Assembly: GCF_900129045.1 (NCBI RefSeq)
Contig: NZ_FQTX01000002.1
Location: 496,001-560,000, forward strand
Source of the DNA: Bifidobacterium merycicum DSM 6492
GTDB lineage: Bacteria; Actinomycetota; Actinomycetes; Actinomycetales; Bifidobacteriaceae
Length of the DNA stretch: 64,000 bases
Reading direction: 5' to 3'
Part shown: positions 25,951 through 36,460 of the stretch, in pieces
Layout: the number at the start of each line of letters is the position of its first letter
How positions within the stretch are numbered: the first letter of the stretch is position 1
Notes under the pieces: generated by a model
What the model was told of the DNA's origin: nothing
Database searches by the model: none
What the model saw: only the letters and a program-made list of their open reading frames with translations
Program-made: the position numbers and the translations under genes

Positions 25951-27196
25951 AGCCGGCTGGCGCATCGTATTCGCGCATAAGCTGTATCTGGCCATCTACA
26001 TCGTCTGGCTGTACGCGATGATGGTGATGATGAGCGCCGCGGTGGTGAACAACAGCGTGCATCAAAGCGATGATGGCATCTTCTCCGAAGCCAAGGCATC
26101 GGTTGCCGTGGTGAACCGTGACGATACCGAGGCGGGGCATGAACTGGCCTCATCGTTGCGTGGGTATTTCGCCGTGTCGAACACGGTGATCGACTTGCAG
26201 GACCGTCCCACCGTTCTGCAGAACGCCGTCGCCACCGACCATGTCGATCTCATCGCTATCGTGCCGGAAGGGTACGCCTCCGATTTCATCAAGGCGTGCG
26301 AGCAGGGAACCGCGGTACCGAAAATCGGAACGGTCACCAGCTACTCGTCCGGTGCCGGCACCATGGGACGGATGGAAATCGATTCCTTCCTGAGCAATAT
26401 GCGCATATCCATGACCGCCGCGAAAACGTTCGATGGTTCCGGCATGGCCAAGGCCGCGAAGCGCACGGTTGAAGACAAGCGCGCGGCCGCCGCGTCGGGG
26501 GAGAACAAGGTCGCCGTGGTGAAAGGCGATGAAGGGAAGGGCGTCGTGCCCGGACTCACCGGTTTCGCGTTCACCGTGAAACTGGTCGCCTATCTGGCCT
26601 TCACTGCCGTCACCGTGATCATCGCCGTCGTACTGTCCGCGTTCGGTGGTGCGGAACGCCGCCGTAGGCTGGATGTCACCGCGACATCGCCCAGGCGTAT
26701 CGGATTGCAGCAGATACTGCTATGCGTGACGTTCTCGATGGCGGTGTGGGCGTTGTACATGCTGGTGATCTGCTGTCTGATGGCGGCGTGCGGCATGGAT
26801 CTGAGAGTGATATCGGCGGGCGGTTACGCCATGGTGGCGATGGCGGTGTTCTCGGTGATCCTCGTATCCGCATGCTTCGGGTATCTGCTCTCCGCCTTTG
26901 GCATGAGCGAGAACGCGGTGAACGGTGTGGCCAATGTGGTAGGCCTCGCCATCATGTTCACCTCCGGCATGGCATTCTCCGTGTCGCTCATGCCGCAGGC
27001 GATGATCACGATCGGCAAGCTGCTGCCGGGCTGGTGGTACTGCGTGTCCATCGACAAGGCGCTCGGTGTCGGTACGGCATCCTCCGTCGACGTGGCGGGT
27101 TGGGCGTACGACACCGGATTGGTGCTGCTGTTCGGCGTCGCGTTCGTCTGCCTGGGATTGGGATTCAGCCGTCTGCGTTCCGAACGTGGCGAATAG
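25937..27196 (+). CDS. ABC-2 type permease, second subunit
   Basis: A 419-residue membrane protein with the same layout as its neighbour: one N-terminal membrane segment (YLAIYIVWLYAMMVMMSAAV), an extracellular region (about 45-205) and a C-terminal set of segments. The two permeases are probably partners in one complex. ATG 25937 follows AGGAGGC and lies inside the end of the previous gene (14-bp overlap). A strong terminator follows. Confidence 0.88.
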   Translation: MTTFKAGWRIVFAHKLYLAIYIVWLYAMMVMMSAAVVNNSVHQSDDGIFSEAKASVAVVNRDDTEAGHELASSLRGYFAVSNTVIDLQDRPTVLQNAVATDHVDLIAIVPEGYASDFIKACEQGTAVPKIGTVTSYSSGAGTMGRMEIDSFLSNMRISMTAAKTFDGSGMAKAAKRTVEDKRAAAASGENKVAVVKGDEGKGVVPGLTGFAFTVKLVAYLAFTAVTVIIAVVLSAFGGAERRRRLDVTATSPRRIGLQQILLCVTFSMAVWALYMLVICCLMAACGMDLRVISAGGYAMVAMAVFSVILVSACFGYLLSAFGMSENAVNGVANVVGLAIMFTSGMAFSVSLMPQAMITIGKLLPGWWYCVSIDKALGVGTASSVDVAGWAYDTGLVLLFGVAFVCLGLGFSRLRSERGE

Positions 27197-27206
27197 ACGT
27201 TCGATA

Positions 27207-27254
27207 ATACGAAAAAAGGTGACCCGCCGCTGAGCGGATCACCTTTTTTCGTAT
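27207..27254. terminator. Bidirectional terminator between convergent operons
   Basis: ATACGAAAAAAGGTGA at 27207 pairs with TCACCTTTTTTCGTAT ending at 27254, and the inner CCGC/GCGG extends the stem with one mismatch. A and T runs on both sides make it usable from the ABC operon and from the permease gene on the minus strand. Confidence 0.9.
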
Positions 27255-27263
27255 GGAACGAGA

Positions 27264-28625
27264 TCAGGCCTCGTCGTTCTGCTTCTCGGCCGGAGCGCTC
27301 AGGAAGTGCTCTTCGCCGGGCAGCACCGCGTTCAGGATCACGGCGACCACGAAGGCCACGGCGATGCAGTTCGACGCGAAGATCGACTTGAACAGGTCGG
27401 GGAAGTTCACGAAGATGTCGCTCACCTGGGTGAAGCCGATGCCGATGGTCAGCGACAGGGCCGCGATGGTGATGTTGCGCTGCGTGTACCCGGCTTCGGA
27501 GATCATCTGGAAGCCCGAAAGGATGATGTTGCCGAACATCATGATCGTGCAACCGCCGAGCACGGCCTGCGGCAGCGAGTTGAACACTTCGGCGATGGCC
27601 GGCACGAAGCTCGCGATGATCAGGATCAGACCGCCGGAAAGAATCACCTTGCGGTTGACCACTTTGGTCATGGCGACCAGACCGATGTTCTGCGCGAAGC
27701 TGGTCAGCGGCAGGCAGCCGAACAGGCCGGACACGGAGGAGATCAGGCCGTCGCCGGCGATGGCACCGGCGGTTTCACGCTCGGTGGGCAGACGGTTCAG
27801 ACCCACCTTGGTCAACGCCGCGGTGTCGCCCAGCACCTCGACGGAGGACACCACGTACAGCAGCGCCAGCGAGATGATGGAACCGGGGTCGAACACCGGC
27901 TTGAACGGCATGAACTGCGGCAGGGAAAGAATGGCCAGATGCTGGAATCCGGAGAAATCGACCTTGCCCATGCAAATGGCGACCACATAGCCGACCACCA
28001 GACCGAACAGCACGGACAGCTGCTTGGCGGTGCCTTTCATCAGCAGCTGGAACGCCAGACAGGCGACCAGCGAGATCAGACCGAGCGTGAGGTTCTGCCA
28101 GGAGCCGAAGTCCTTGGCGCCGCTGCCGCCTCCGAAGCTGGTGGCGCCGACGGTGAGCAGGGAGAAACCGATCGAGGTGACGACGATCGCGGAGACGATC
28201 GGCGGCACGAAACGACGCCAATACTTGGCGGTCAGGCCGAGCACGAGTTCCAGCAGGCCGCCGACGAGGACGGCTCCGACGACCGCGCCGTAACCCTTGG
28301 AGGAGCAAATGGCGCAGGCGGCGGCGACGTAGGTGAAGGAGATGCCGGTCACCATGGGCAGTCGCGAACCGATGCGCCACGCGCCGTACAGCTGCAGGCA
28401 GGTGCCGAGGCCGGCGACCAGCAGGCCCGCCTGGATGACCGCCGCCGACTGCGCGGAATCCATCTTCGCCGCGGACGTGACGATGAAGATCGGGGCGAGG
28501 TTCGCCACGAACATCGCCATCACATGCTGCAGGCCGAACGGAATTCCCTTCCAGAACGACACCGGGGCATCCAAGGAGGTCAACGCCTCCATGGAAATGC
28601 CGCTTTTCTCTTTCTTCTCAGCCAT
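27264..28625 (-). CDS. Xanthine/uracil permease (NCS2 family), probably purine
   Basis: A 453-residue transporter. The NCS2 signature region SSVEVLGDTAALTKVGL is present, with about 12-14 hydrophobic segments and the N-terminal block GIPFGLQHVMAMFVANLAPIFIV containing the QH motif. It lies 93 bp after xpt on the same strand. This pairing with xanthine phosphoribosyltransferase makes xanthine or a related purine the best substrate guess. ATG 28625 (MAEKKEKSG) is preceded by AGAGAGGAAAC on the minus strand. Confidence 0.9.
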   Translation of the reverse strand: MAEKKEKSGISMEALTSLDAPVSFWKGIPFGLQHVMAMFVANLAPIFIVTSAAKMDSAQSAAVIQAGLLVAGLGTCLQLYGAWRIGSRLPMVTGISFTYVAAACAICSSKGYGAVVGAVLVGGLLELVLGLTAKYWRRFVPPIVSAIVVTSIGFSLLTVGATSFGGGSGAKDFGSWQNLTLGLISLVACLAFQLLMKGTAKQLSVLFGLVVGYVVAICMGKVDFSGFQHLAILSLPQFMPFKPVFDPGSIISLALLYVVSSVEVLGDTAALTKVGLNRLPTERETAGAIAGDGLISSVSGLFGCLPLTSFAQNIGLVAMTKVVNRKVILSGGLILIIASFVPAIAEVFNSLPQAVLGGCTIMMFGNIILSGFQMISEAGYTQRNITIAALSLTIGIGFTQVSDIFVNFPDLFKSIFASNCIAVAFVVAVILNAVLPGEEHFLSAPAEKQNDEA

Positions 28626-28718
28626 TGTTTCCTCTCTTTTTTGACTTATGGCTTATGGGAAAACTGTGTTCGCCGCATCACCGGCCAGCACGCCGGTGGT
28701 TTTGGCGATGCCGGTACG

Positions 28719-29300
28719 TCAGTGACGGAATGTGATCTCACCGGTTGCGGGATCCATGGCATCGACGATGGCGAGTGAATCGACATCGTAGCCTTCGGCA
28801 CGCAGCGCGTCGCCGCCACCCTGGAATCCCTTCTCCACGGCGATGCCGATGCCGGTCACGCTCGCGCCTGCCTCACGGCACAGGCCGATCAGACCGTGCA
28901 GCGCCTTGCCGTTCGCCAGAAAATCATCGATGAGCAGCACGTGCTCGCCGGCGTTCAAATACTTTTTCGACACAATGACGGGGAACTCCTTCTGCTTAGT
29001 GAAGGAATAGACGGAGGTGACGTACTGGTCGCCGTCAAGGTTGATGGACTGCGCCTTCTTGGCGAACACCACCGGCACATTGCCGAAATGCTGGGCGGCG
29101 ACGCAGGCGATGCCGATGCCGGAAGCCTCGATGGTCAGGATCTTGTCGATCTTCTTGCCTGCGAAATGCTCGGCCCATGCCGCTCCCATACGGTCGAACA
29201 GGCGCACATCGCATTGGTGGTTAAGAAACGCGTCCACCTTGAGCACGTCGCCTTCCTTGACTGTTCCCTCGCTCTGAATGCGCTCTTCGAGTTCCTGCAT
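28719..29300 (-). CDS. xpt: Xanthine phosphoribosyltransferase
   Basis: A 193-residue enzyme converting xanthine and PRPP to [16 protein letters not shown] is the Xpt N-terminus with the base-specificity loop, [10 protein letters not shown] the adjacent loop, and [15 protein letters not shown] the PRPP-binding motif (normally DDFLANG). The length is normal. It heads the xpt-permease pair. No purine riboswitch core could be found in the 100 bp upstream. Confidence 0.95.
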   Translation of the reverse strand: MQELEERIQSEGTVKEGDVLKVDAFLNHQCDVRLFDRMGAAWAEHFAGKKIDKILTIEASGIGIACVAAQHFGNVPVVFAKKAQSINLDGDQYVTSVYSFTKQKEFPVIVSKKYLNAGEHVLLIDDFLANGKALHGLIGLCREAGASVTGIGIAVEKGFQGGGDALRAEGYDVDSLAIVDAMDPATGEITFRH

Positions 29301-29465
29301 TGATGCCTCATTTCTATCCCGGGTAGTGTGTATGCGTCGAAAGACGCCCAGTAGCTGCCACAGCTTACGCTTTTGGAATGACCAATCGCCTCGCCATGAC
29401 CGTGTGATGTGGTAGTAAGGAATGCGCATAACGACGTAACCGAGTGGGATGGAGAGGAATCGGGA

Positions 29466-32075
29466 GTGGAACAGGAACCGGAGCTGATCGCACGTACCGC
29501 CGACGAACTCGTAGGCGATCTCAACAAGCAACAGTCCGAAGCGGTGCAGTACCGTGGTGCCGCACTGCTGATCGGCGCCGGCGCAGGATCGGGCAAGACG
29601 CGTGTGCTTACACGCCGCATCGCTTGGATTCTTAGCCAGTTCGGCGCCTGGCCAAGCCAGATTCTCGCCATCACCTTCACCAATAAGGCTGCCGCCGAGA
29701 TGCGCGAGCGTCTTACCGCGCTGATCGGTCCGGTTGCGCAGCGCATGTGGGTGTCCACGTTCCATTCCGCCTGCGTGCGCATTCTGCGCCGCGATGGCAA
29801 GGCGCTTGGTCTGAAATCCGGTTTCTCCATCTATGATTCCGCCGATTCGGAGCGCTTGGTCAAGATCATCGCCACCGAGTTCAACGTGGATGTCAAGCGG
29901 TATACGCCGCGTTCGATCCTCGGACGTATCTCCGACTACAAGAACCAGCTTATCGGGTGGAGGGTGCAGCTGGCCGCGTATGCTCCGGATTTCAAACCGG
30001 GAAGCAGAAACTACAGAATCAGCAAGTTCGACAATGTCGAAGAACTGTATGCCATTATCTACGCTGAATACGAGCACCGTCTCGCCATGGCGAACGCCGT
30101 CGATTTCGACGACCTGATCGTTCGCACCGTGGAACTGCTGCGCGACCATCCCGATGTGGCCGAGTACTACCATCACAAGTTCCGTTACATTCTGGTGGAC
30201 GAGTATCAGGACACCAACCACGCCCAGTATGTGCTGGTCCGCGAACTGGGAGGAGTGGATTCCTCGGAGGCGCCACAGCCGACCGCCGTCGCCGCGGGCC
30301 GTCAAGGGCCGGCCTGGATCACCGTGGTGGGCGATTCCGACCAGTCGATTTACGCTTTCCGTGGCGCGGACATCCGTAACATCCAGGATTTCGAACAGGA
30401 TTTCCCGGATGCCAAGACGATTCTGCTCGAACAGAACTACCGCTCCACGCAGACCATCCTCGACGCGGCGAACGCGGTGATCGCGCATAACGAGGGTCGC
30501 AAGCCGAAGAAGCTGTGGACCGCGGTCGGCAAAGGCGAGCCGATCGTCGGCTATGCCGCCGACAACGCGCAGCAGGAGGCGGTGTGGGTCGCGTCCGAAA
30601 TCGCACGCCTGCATGCCGAGGAGGGCATCGCGTATTCGGATATGGCGATCATGTACCGCGCCAACGCGCAGTCGCGTTCGTTGGAGGAGGCGTTGATCAA
30701 CGCGGGACTGCCGTACCAGCTCATCGGCGGCACGAAGTTCTACGAACGTCGTGAGGTCAAGGATGCGTTGGCGTATCTGCAGGCCATCCTCAACCCGGCC
30801 GATGATGTGAACCTGCGACGCATCCTCAACGTGCCCAAGCGTGGTCTCGGTGCGCGTGCCGAAGCGATCGTGCTGGAATACGCGCGTGAGCGGGGGAGCA
30901 GCTTCTTCGACGCGTTGATGCACATGGAGCAGATCGAAGGCATGCCCACGCGTACGGCCAAGGGATTGGCGGCGTTCCGCGATCTCATGGCATCGTTGTC
31001 CGCCTTCGCGAGGGCTAACATCAATAAGCCAAGCGAGATCGTCGCCGAAGTGCTCAGCAAGTCCGGGCTGCTGGAGGAACTCCAGAAGTCGGTCGACCCG
31101 CAGGATCAGTCCCGTGTGGAGAACCTCTCCCAGCTGCAATCCACAGCCGCCGAATACGAGCAGAAGACCCCCGATGCCACGTTGGGCGGTTTTCTGGAAA
31201 CCACCGCCCTGGTCGCGGATTCCGACCAGCTGCCCGACGAGAACGAGGATTCGGGCAAGGTGACGATGATGACTTTGCACACCGCCAAGGGCCTGGAATA
31301 TCCGGTCGTGTTCCTCACCGGTCTCGAACAGGGCACGTTCCCGCATTCGAGGTCTTTGGAGGACACGTCGGAACTCGCGGAGGAACGCCGTCTGGCGTAC
31401 GTGGGCATCACCCGCGCCAAGCGCCGCCTGTACGTCACACGCGCGGCGGTCAGGGCGCAATGGGGTCAGGCTAACGATATGTTGCCCAGCCAGTTCCTCG
31501 ATGAGATTCCGGACGAACTCATCGACTGGAAGCGGCGCGAAGCCGGCTCGGAACGCATGCGCGCCGGGTGGGGCGGCGATGACGAGTTCGGCGGCTGGGA
31601 AGAGGATGATTTCCTTTCTGGTCCCGTGTTCGGGGGCGGATCGTACGGTTCCGGCTCCTCGTACGGCTCCGGGCGTTCCGGTTCGGCATCGGGCGGCTGG
31701 GGTTCGGCGGCGCCGCGCTCCGGTTCGTCGTCCCGCGGTTCCTCATACGGTTCGGGTTCCGGGTACGGTTCCTCGTCAAGGTACGGTTCGTACGGTCGCC
31801 ACGGCTCGGGCTCGGCTTCGAGCTCGAACCGTTCCGGCAAGGTCAGCACGCGCCATGTCTCGCCGAAGAGCGCCCCGGCCTCGGCATTGCACAAGGACAA
31901 CGGGCTGAACATCGCCGATTTCGCGGTCGGCGACCATATCACCCACGATCAGTACGGTCTGGGCAAGGTTGTGGAAGTGCAGGATAAGGGGCGTAATTCC
32001 GTGATCACCGTCGATTTCGGCACGGATGGCGTCAAACGGCTCATGCTCCGCGTCGCGCCGATCGAAAAACTGTAA
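29466..32075 (+). CDS. pcrA: ATP-dependent DNA helicase PcrA/UvrD
   Basis: An 869-residue SF1A helicase used in repair and replication. [10 protein letters not shown] is the Q motif, [12 protein letters not shown]alker [12 protein letters not shown]alker B, and [16 protein letters not shown] motif III; later come [14 protein letters not shown] and [12 protein letters not shown] Gly/Ser/Tyr/Arg-rich stretch of about 75 residues (about 715-795) separates the core from a C-terminal Tudor-like domain ([21 protein letters not shown] cut to its start here: [12 protein letters not shown]). I chose GTG 29466 because GAGAGGA lies 7 nt before it; the upstream GTG at 29409 has no ribosome site. Confidence 0.94.
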   Translation: MEQEPELIARTADELVGDLNKQQSEAVQYRGAALLIGAGAGSGKTRVLTRRIAWILSQFGAWPSQILAITFTNKAAAEMRERLTALIGPVAQRMWVSTFHSACVRILRRDGKALGLKSGFSIYDSADSERLVKIIATEFNVDVKRYTPRSILGRISDYKNQLIGWRVQLAAYAPDFKPGSRNYRISKFDNVEELYAIIYAEYEHRLAMANAVDFDDLIVRTVELLRDHPDVAEYYHHKFRYILVDEYQDTNHAQYVLVRELGGVDSSEAPQPTAVAAGRQGPAWITVVGDSDQSIYAFRGADIRNIQDFEQDFPDAKTILLEQNYRSTQTILDAANAVIAHNEGRKPKKLWTAVGKGEPIVGYAADNAQQEAVWVASEIARLHAEEGIAYSDMAIMYRANAQSRSLEEALINAGLPYQLIGGTKFYERREVKDALAYLQAILNPADDVNLRRILNVPKRGLGARAEAIVLEYARERGSSFFDALMHMEQIEGMPTRTAKGLAAFRDLMASLSAFARANINKPSEIVAEVLSKSGLLEELQKSVDPQDQSRVENLSQLQSTAAEYEQKTPDATLGGFLETTALVADSDQLPDENEDSGKVTMMTLHTAKGLEYPVVFLTGLEQGTFPHSRSLEDTSELAEERRLAYVGITRAKRRLYVTRAAVRAQWGQANDMLPSQFLDEIPDELIDWKRREAGSERMRAGWGGDDEFGGWEEDDFLSGPVFGGGSYGSGSSYGSGRSGSASGGWGSAAPRSGSSSRGSSYGSGSGYGSSSRYGSYGRHGSGSASSSNRSGKVSTRHVSPKSAPASALHKDNGLNIADFAVGDHITHDQYGLGKVVEVQDKGRNSVITVDFGTDGVKRLMLRVAPIEKL

Positions 32076-32190
32076 ACGGGAAGCCTCAAACGGCGTCGTC
32101 CCATCGTTCGCTCGTCCCCGTCCAGCCGATATGGGCGGGGATCATCATAAGTGGACGAATCCCGTAGAGAGAAGAAGGAGAGCGGGTTCC

Positions 32191-34035
32191 ATGTACGTCG
32201 ACCCGAACAGAAACACCAAGGCGGGCAACCTGCGCTGGGTGCTGCCGTATTGCAAGCCGGACTTGCCGAAAATCATCGGTTCGATCATGCTGTTCTGCGT
32301 CAACAACACCATGGCGCTCACCATTCCGCTGCTGTCCGGCCTGATCGTCGACCGTGTCATCATGCAGGGGCATGTGGATGAGCTGGGTCGGTTGTGCGCG
32401 TTGATGATCATCCTGACCATCGTGCGTGTCGGTTCCCGGTACGGATACCAGATGTGGATGGAACGATTCGGGCAGAACACGATCTACCGGCTTGTCAGCG
32501 ACGAGTACGAGAAGCTGCACGAACTCGACTTCACCTACTTCAACCACACGCGTACGGGCGACATCATGAGCCGTATGACATCCGACACCGACGCCATACG
32601 CCACGCGTTGAGCTGGGTGAGCTATCAGGCGTTGGACTGCGTGGTCATGTTCGTCGGCGCCCTCGGCGTGATGTTCGCCATCGACTGGCGCCTCGCCCTC
32701 GCCCTCGCCTGCGTCACGCCGTTCATCTTCGTCCTCACGCAGGGGCTGTCCTCGCATGCGCGTCCGTTGTTCTTCGCCGTGCGCAACTCGCTCGCCTCGA
32801 TGAACTCGATGGTCGAGGAGAACATCGAAGGCAACCGCGTCGTCAAGGCCTTCGTGCGCGAACCGTACGAAACCGAGAAATTCGACGAACGCAACGACGA
32901 TTACATGAAGCGCAACATGGATCTCGCCCGCAACAGCCGCACGTACATGCCGTGGCTGGACGGTCTCGGATTCTCCCTGCAGCTCATCACCCTCGGGCTG
33001 GGCGGTCTGCTCGTCATCAAAGGCTATATGACGCTTGGCGACCTGGTGGCCTTCAACTCGTATCTGTGGATGCTCGACGGCCCGATCCGCCAGTCGGGAT
33101 GGCTGACCAACGACTGGCAGCGGTTCAACGCATCCTGCATCAAGATCCGCAAACTACTCACCGCAGAATCGCGCATCAAAGAACGTCCGGACGCTGCCGA
33201 ACGCGTCAGGAACGCGGCCGCGGGGCGCGGCGACGGCGGGGAGTCGCGGCCGAGCCGCATCGTCGGCGGCATCGATTTCGAACATGTCGGCTTCGCGTTC
33301 CCCGACGATCCATCGACGCCGATTCTCGACGATGTCGACTTCCATATCGAACCGGGCGCGAAGCTCGGCATCCTGGGGGAGACGGGCTCCGGCAAATCCA
33401 CGCTCGTCAGTCTCATCTCCCGCTTCTACGATCCGACCTCCGGACGGGTGCTCATCGACGGCATCGACGCACGCGACTGGCCGCTTGCCACGCTGCGTTC
33501 CCAGGTGTGCATCGTCGCGCAGGACACGTTCCTCTTCTCCGACACCATCGTCGGCAATATCGGTTTCGGCGCCGGCGAACAACGCGAGCATGACGAGCGT
33601 TATCTGCGTCGCATGGCCGCCATCGCCGGGGCGGATGAATTCATCCGGAGCATGCCGGACGGCTATGACACCATCGTCGGTGAGCGCGGCGTCGGCCTGT
33701 CCGGCGGGCAGAAACAGCGATTGAGCCTGGCCCGCGCGTTGGCGGACGATCCGTCGATCCTCATCATGGACGACACCACCAGTGCCGTCGACATGGAAAC
33801 CGAAGCGCAGATCCAACGGCATCTGAGCGAGATGGAGGGGCGCAGAACCATTGTCACGATCGCGCATCGCATCTCCTCGGTCAAGGATTCCGATCTCATC
33901 CTCGTACTCGAACACGGGCGCGTCGTGGAACGCGGCACGCACGAGGAACTGGTGGCGGCGCACGGCCGTTACTGGGAGATCTATCGCAGGCAGCTCGGCC
34001 AGCAGGCCGGTGCGCCGCAGGGATTCGAGAAGTAA
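32191..34035 (+). CDS. ABC exporter half-transporter with degenerate ATP site (first of a pair)
   Basis: A 614-residue protein with an N-terminal six-helix membrane domain (about 25-320) and a C-terminal ATPase. Walker A is GETGSGKST, the signature LSGGQKQRLSLARAL, Walker B LIMDDTTSAVD and H loop IAHRIS. The residue after the Walker B Asp, normally the catalytic Glu, is Asp. This matches the degenerate subunit of heterodimeric exporters such as TM287/288. The intact partner follows 12 bp later. An Ala/Gly/Arg-rich linker (about 335-355) lies before the ATPase. ATG 32191 follows GAAGGAG. Confidence 0.92.
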   Translation: MYVDPNRNTKAGNLRWVLPYCKPDLPKIIGSIMLFCVNNTMALTIPLLSGLIVDRVIMQGHVDELGRLCALMIILTIVRVGSRYGYQMWMERFGQNTIYRLVSDEYEKLHELDFTYFNHTRTGDIMSRMTSDTDAIRHALSWVSYQALDCVVMFVGALGVMFAIDWRLALALACVTPFIFVLTQGLSSHARPLFFAVRNSLASMNSMVEENIEGNRVVKAFVREPYETEKFDERNDDYMKRNMDLARNSRTYMPWLDGLGFSLQLITLGLGGLLVIKGYMTLGDLVAFNSYLWMLDGPIRQSGWLTNDWQRFNASCIKIRKLLTAESRIKERPDAAERVRNAAAGRGDGGESRPSRIVGGIDFEHVGFAFPDDPSTPILDDVDFHIEPGAKLGILGETGSGKSTLVSLISRFYDPTSGRVLIDGIDARDWPLATLRSQVCIVAQDTFLFSDTIVGNIGFGAGEQREHDERYLRRMAAIAGADEFIRSMPDGYDTIVGERGVGLSGGQKQRLSLARALADDPSILIMDDTTSAVDMETEAQIQRHLSEMEGRRTIVTIAHRISSVKDSDLILVLEHGRVVERGTHEELVAAHGRYWEIYRRQLGQQAGAPQGFEK

Positions 34036-34047
34036 GGAGGGACGATC

Positions 34048-35859
34048 ATGGCACAACGCAACACGTTCCGTGACGACGAGGAACTTGAGGAACGGATCGA
34101 TATCCACGACATCCTGCGCATCGGCATCTATCTCAAACCGTATACGGCCAAGATCGTGCGCATCCTGTGCGTGGTCGTGATGATGGGCTGCATCGCCGTG
34201 GTGGCGCCCTATCTGACCAAAATCATGATCGACAGCGCCATTCCGAACGGCGATCTGGGACTGCTCGGCAGGCTGGTCGCCGTGATGGCGGTGCTCATCG
34301 TGATCTACGAGCTCGGCTTGCGCTATCGAACCGTAGCCATCACCGAGGTCGGCCAGCTCATGCTCAAGGACATGCGGCGCGACCTCTTCACACACATCCA
34401 GACGTTGCCGTTCAGCTATTTCGATTCACGTCCGCATGGCAAGATCCTCATCCGCGTGGTGAACTATGTGAACACGCTGTCGGACACCCTGAGCTCGGGT
34501 CTGGTCAACGTGATCTCCGACGTGTTCACGTTCCTCATCACCCTCATCGTGATGTTCGTGATCGATTGGAAGCTCGCCCTGTTCAGCCTCACGCTGTTCC
34601 CGCTGCTCATCGCCTGGGTGCTGACGCTCCAGCATTTCCAGCGCCGCGCGTATCAGGTGCTCTCCAACAAGCAGAGCAATCTCAACGCGTACATCCACGA
34701 GTCGATTGCCGGCGTGAAGACCACGCAGACCTTCGCGCAGGAGGCCTCGCAGTTCAGGACCTTCCAGAAGCAGCAGGACGACGTGCGTACCGCATGGATG
34801 CGGGCGGTGCACATCCAGACGCTGATGTGGCCCGGCATCCAGACCATCTCCGTGATGACCATCACCCTGATCTACTTCGTGGGCGTCACCGGATTCGGCG
34901 CGGTGAGCGTGAGCACCGGCGTGCTCATCGCCTTCGTCGGTTACGCGAACAATTTCTGGAACCCGGTCATCAGCATCGGCAACTTCTACAATCAGCTCAT
35001 CACCTGCTCCGCCTACCTCGAACGCATCTTCGAAACGCTCGACGTCAGACCCGAGATTACCGACGCCCCGAATGCCGTGGACTTGCCGCAGATCGAGGGA
35101 CGCGTCGATTTCAACGATGTGGTGTTCCGCTACGAGCCGGAGGGGCGCAACATCCTCAATCTGGTCGATTTGCACGTCGAACCCGGCAGGACGATCGCGT
35201 TGGTCGGTCCGACGGGCGCAGGGAAGACCACGATCGTCAGTCTGCTCTCGCGCTTCTACGACGTTTCCGAAGGGTCGGTGACGATCGACGGGCATGACGT
35301 GCGCGACGTGACGCTTGCGAGCCTGCGCCGCCAGATGGGCGTCATGCTACAAGACACCTTCATCTTCTCCGGCAACGTGCGCGAGAACATCCGCTACGGC
35401 AGACTCGACGCCACCGATGAGGAGATCGTGGCCGCGGCCAAGGCCGTGCATGCGCATAATTTCATCATGGGGCTGCCTGACGGCTACGACACCGTGGTGG
35501 AGGAACGCGGCTCGACCCTGTCCGCCGGTCAGCGCCAGCTCATCGCCTTCGCCCGCGTGCTGCTCGCCGATCCGCGCATCCTCATCCTCGACGAGGCCAC
35601 GTCGAATATCGACACCCGCACTGAGGAGGCGTTGCAGGCCGGACTGAACCATCTGCTCAAGGGGCGTACGAGCTTCATCATCGCGCACCGTCTCTCCACC
35701 ATCGAGAATGCGGACGAAATCTGCTACATCGATCACGGCCGGATCGTCGAACACGGCAACCACGAGGATTTGCTCGCAGCGAAAGGCGCATACTACCGTC
35801 TGTACGAATCCCAGTACGCCATGATCAGGGCCGGGGAACAGGCCGGCGCGCGCGACTGA
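34048..35859 (+). CDS. ABC exporter half-transporter, catalytic partner
   Basis: A 603-residue exporter with a six-helix membrane domain and ATPase. Walker A is GPTGAGKTT, the signature LSAGQRQLIAFARVL, Walker [13 protein letters not shown] with the catalytic Glu, and H loop IAHRLST. It should form a heterodimer with the gene before it (12-bp gap; AAGGAGG ribosome site), with one full and one degenerate ATP site. Substrate unknown; lipid or drug export is usual. Confidence 0.93.
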   Translation: MAQRNTFRDDEELEERIDIHDILRIGIYLKPYTAKIVRILCVVVMMGCIAVVAPYLTKIMIDSAIPNGDLGLLGRLVAVMAVLIVIYELGLRYRTVAITEVGQLMLKDMRRDLFTHIQTLPFSYFDSRPHGKILIRVVNYVNTLSDTLSSGLVNVISDVFTFLITLIVMFVIDWKLALFSLTLFPLLIAWVLTLQHFQRRAYQVLSNKQSNLNAYIHESIAGVKTTQTFAQEASQFRTFQKQQDDVRTAWMRAVHIQTLMWPGIQTISVMTITLIYFVGVTGFGAVSVSTGVLIAFVGYANNFWNPVISIGNFYNQLITCSAYLERIFETLDVRPEITDAPNAVDLPQIEGRVDFNDVVFRYEPEGRNILNLVDLHVEPGRTIALVGPTGAGKTTIVSLLSRFYDVSEGSVTIDGHDVRDVTLASLRRQMGVMLQDTFIFSGNVRENIRYGRLDATDEEIVAAAKAVHAHNFIMGLPDGYDTVVEERGSTLSAGQRQLIAFARVLLADPRILILDEATSNIDTRTEEALQAGLNHLLKGRTSFIIAHRLSTIENADEICYIDHGRIVEHGNHEDLLAAKGAYYRLYESQYAMIRAGEQAGARD

Positions 35860-36058
35860 GGAGGCCCCGGGCGCTCCGGCGTTGGGAATGCGGCGGCATA
35901 CGCGTCCCATGCTGGAGCGTCCGATACCGTAACGGTTGGTAAAAGTCAAGTCTTGTTTTCCGCGCAGCCGCTGCGCATAATGGGGAACCGTCATCGGGTC
36001 GTACCCGTGAATTCGAAACCGGTTGAAAACCGATTGATGATCCCAGAGAGAAAAAACA

Positions 36059-36460
36059 ATGAAGAATACCGTGTTCGCTTCGCTTCCATCCGTCATCCTC
36101 GGCGCGTTGATCGCCATCGTCCCGCAGACCTTCGCCCACGCATGCATGGGACATGCCACGTTCGGCGCATGCCATTACTCCCAGCAGGCGGCCACAGGCA
36201 TCGGCGTGGTCATTCTCGTGCTCGGCATCGTATCGTTCTTCGTGGCTCGCCCCATGCGCGTCGGCATCAACATCGCCATCGCAGCCGACGCGTTGCTGCT
36301 GATCGCCGTGCCGAATCTGCTGATCGGCGTATGCAAGGGGCAGATGATGCACTGCCGTATGGTCATGCTCCCCACGCTCACCGTGCTCGGCACGCTCACC
36401 ATCATCTGCGCGGCGGCTGCGGCATGGGTCGAATCGCGTCCGAAGACGGTGCGCCAGTGA
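36059..36460 (+). CDS. DUF4418 family small membrane protein, Cys/Met/His-rich
   Basis: A 133-residue protein with four hydrophobic segments. Two conserved clusters stand out: HACMGHATFGACHYSQQ after the first segment (about 27-43) and CKGQMMHCRM before the last (about 93-102). Both probably lie on the outer side. The function of the family is unknown; the clusters suggest metal or redox chemistry. The ATG follows AGAGAGAAAAAACA. The stop overlaps the GTG start of the permease gene, and the ATPase follows, so the three act together. Confidence 0.85.
   Translation: MKNTVFASLPSVILGALIAIVPQTFAHACMGHATFGACHYSQQAATGIGVVILVLGIVSFFVARPMRVGINIAIAADALLLIAVPNLLIGVCKGQMMHCRMVMLPTLTVLGTLTIICAAAAAWVESRPKTVRQ

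Noticed and set aside
29301..29465. Purine riboswitch upstream of xpt
   Set aside because: The conserved core (such as TATAATC and the paired loops) is not present in either strand of this gap.
28719..31460. 913-residue minus-strand frame through xpt and pcrA
   Set aside because: Only the xpt part (up to 29300) is real; the upstream part is antisense to the helicase gene.
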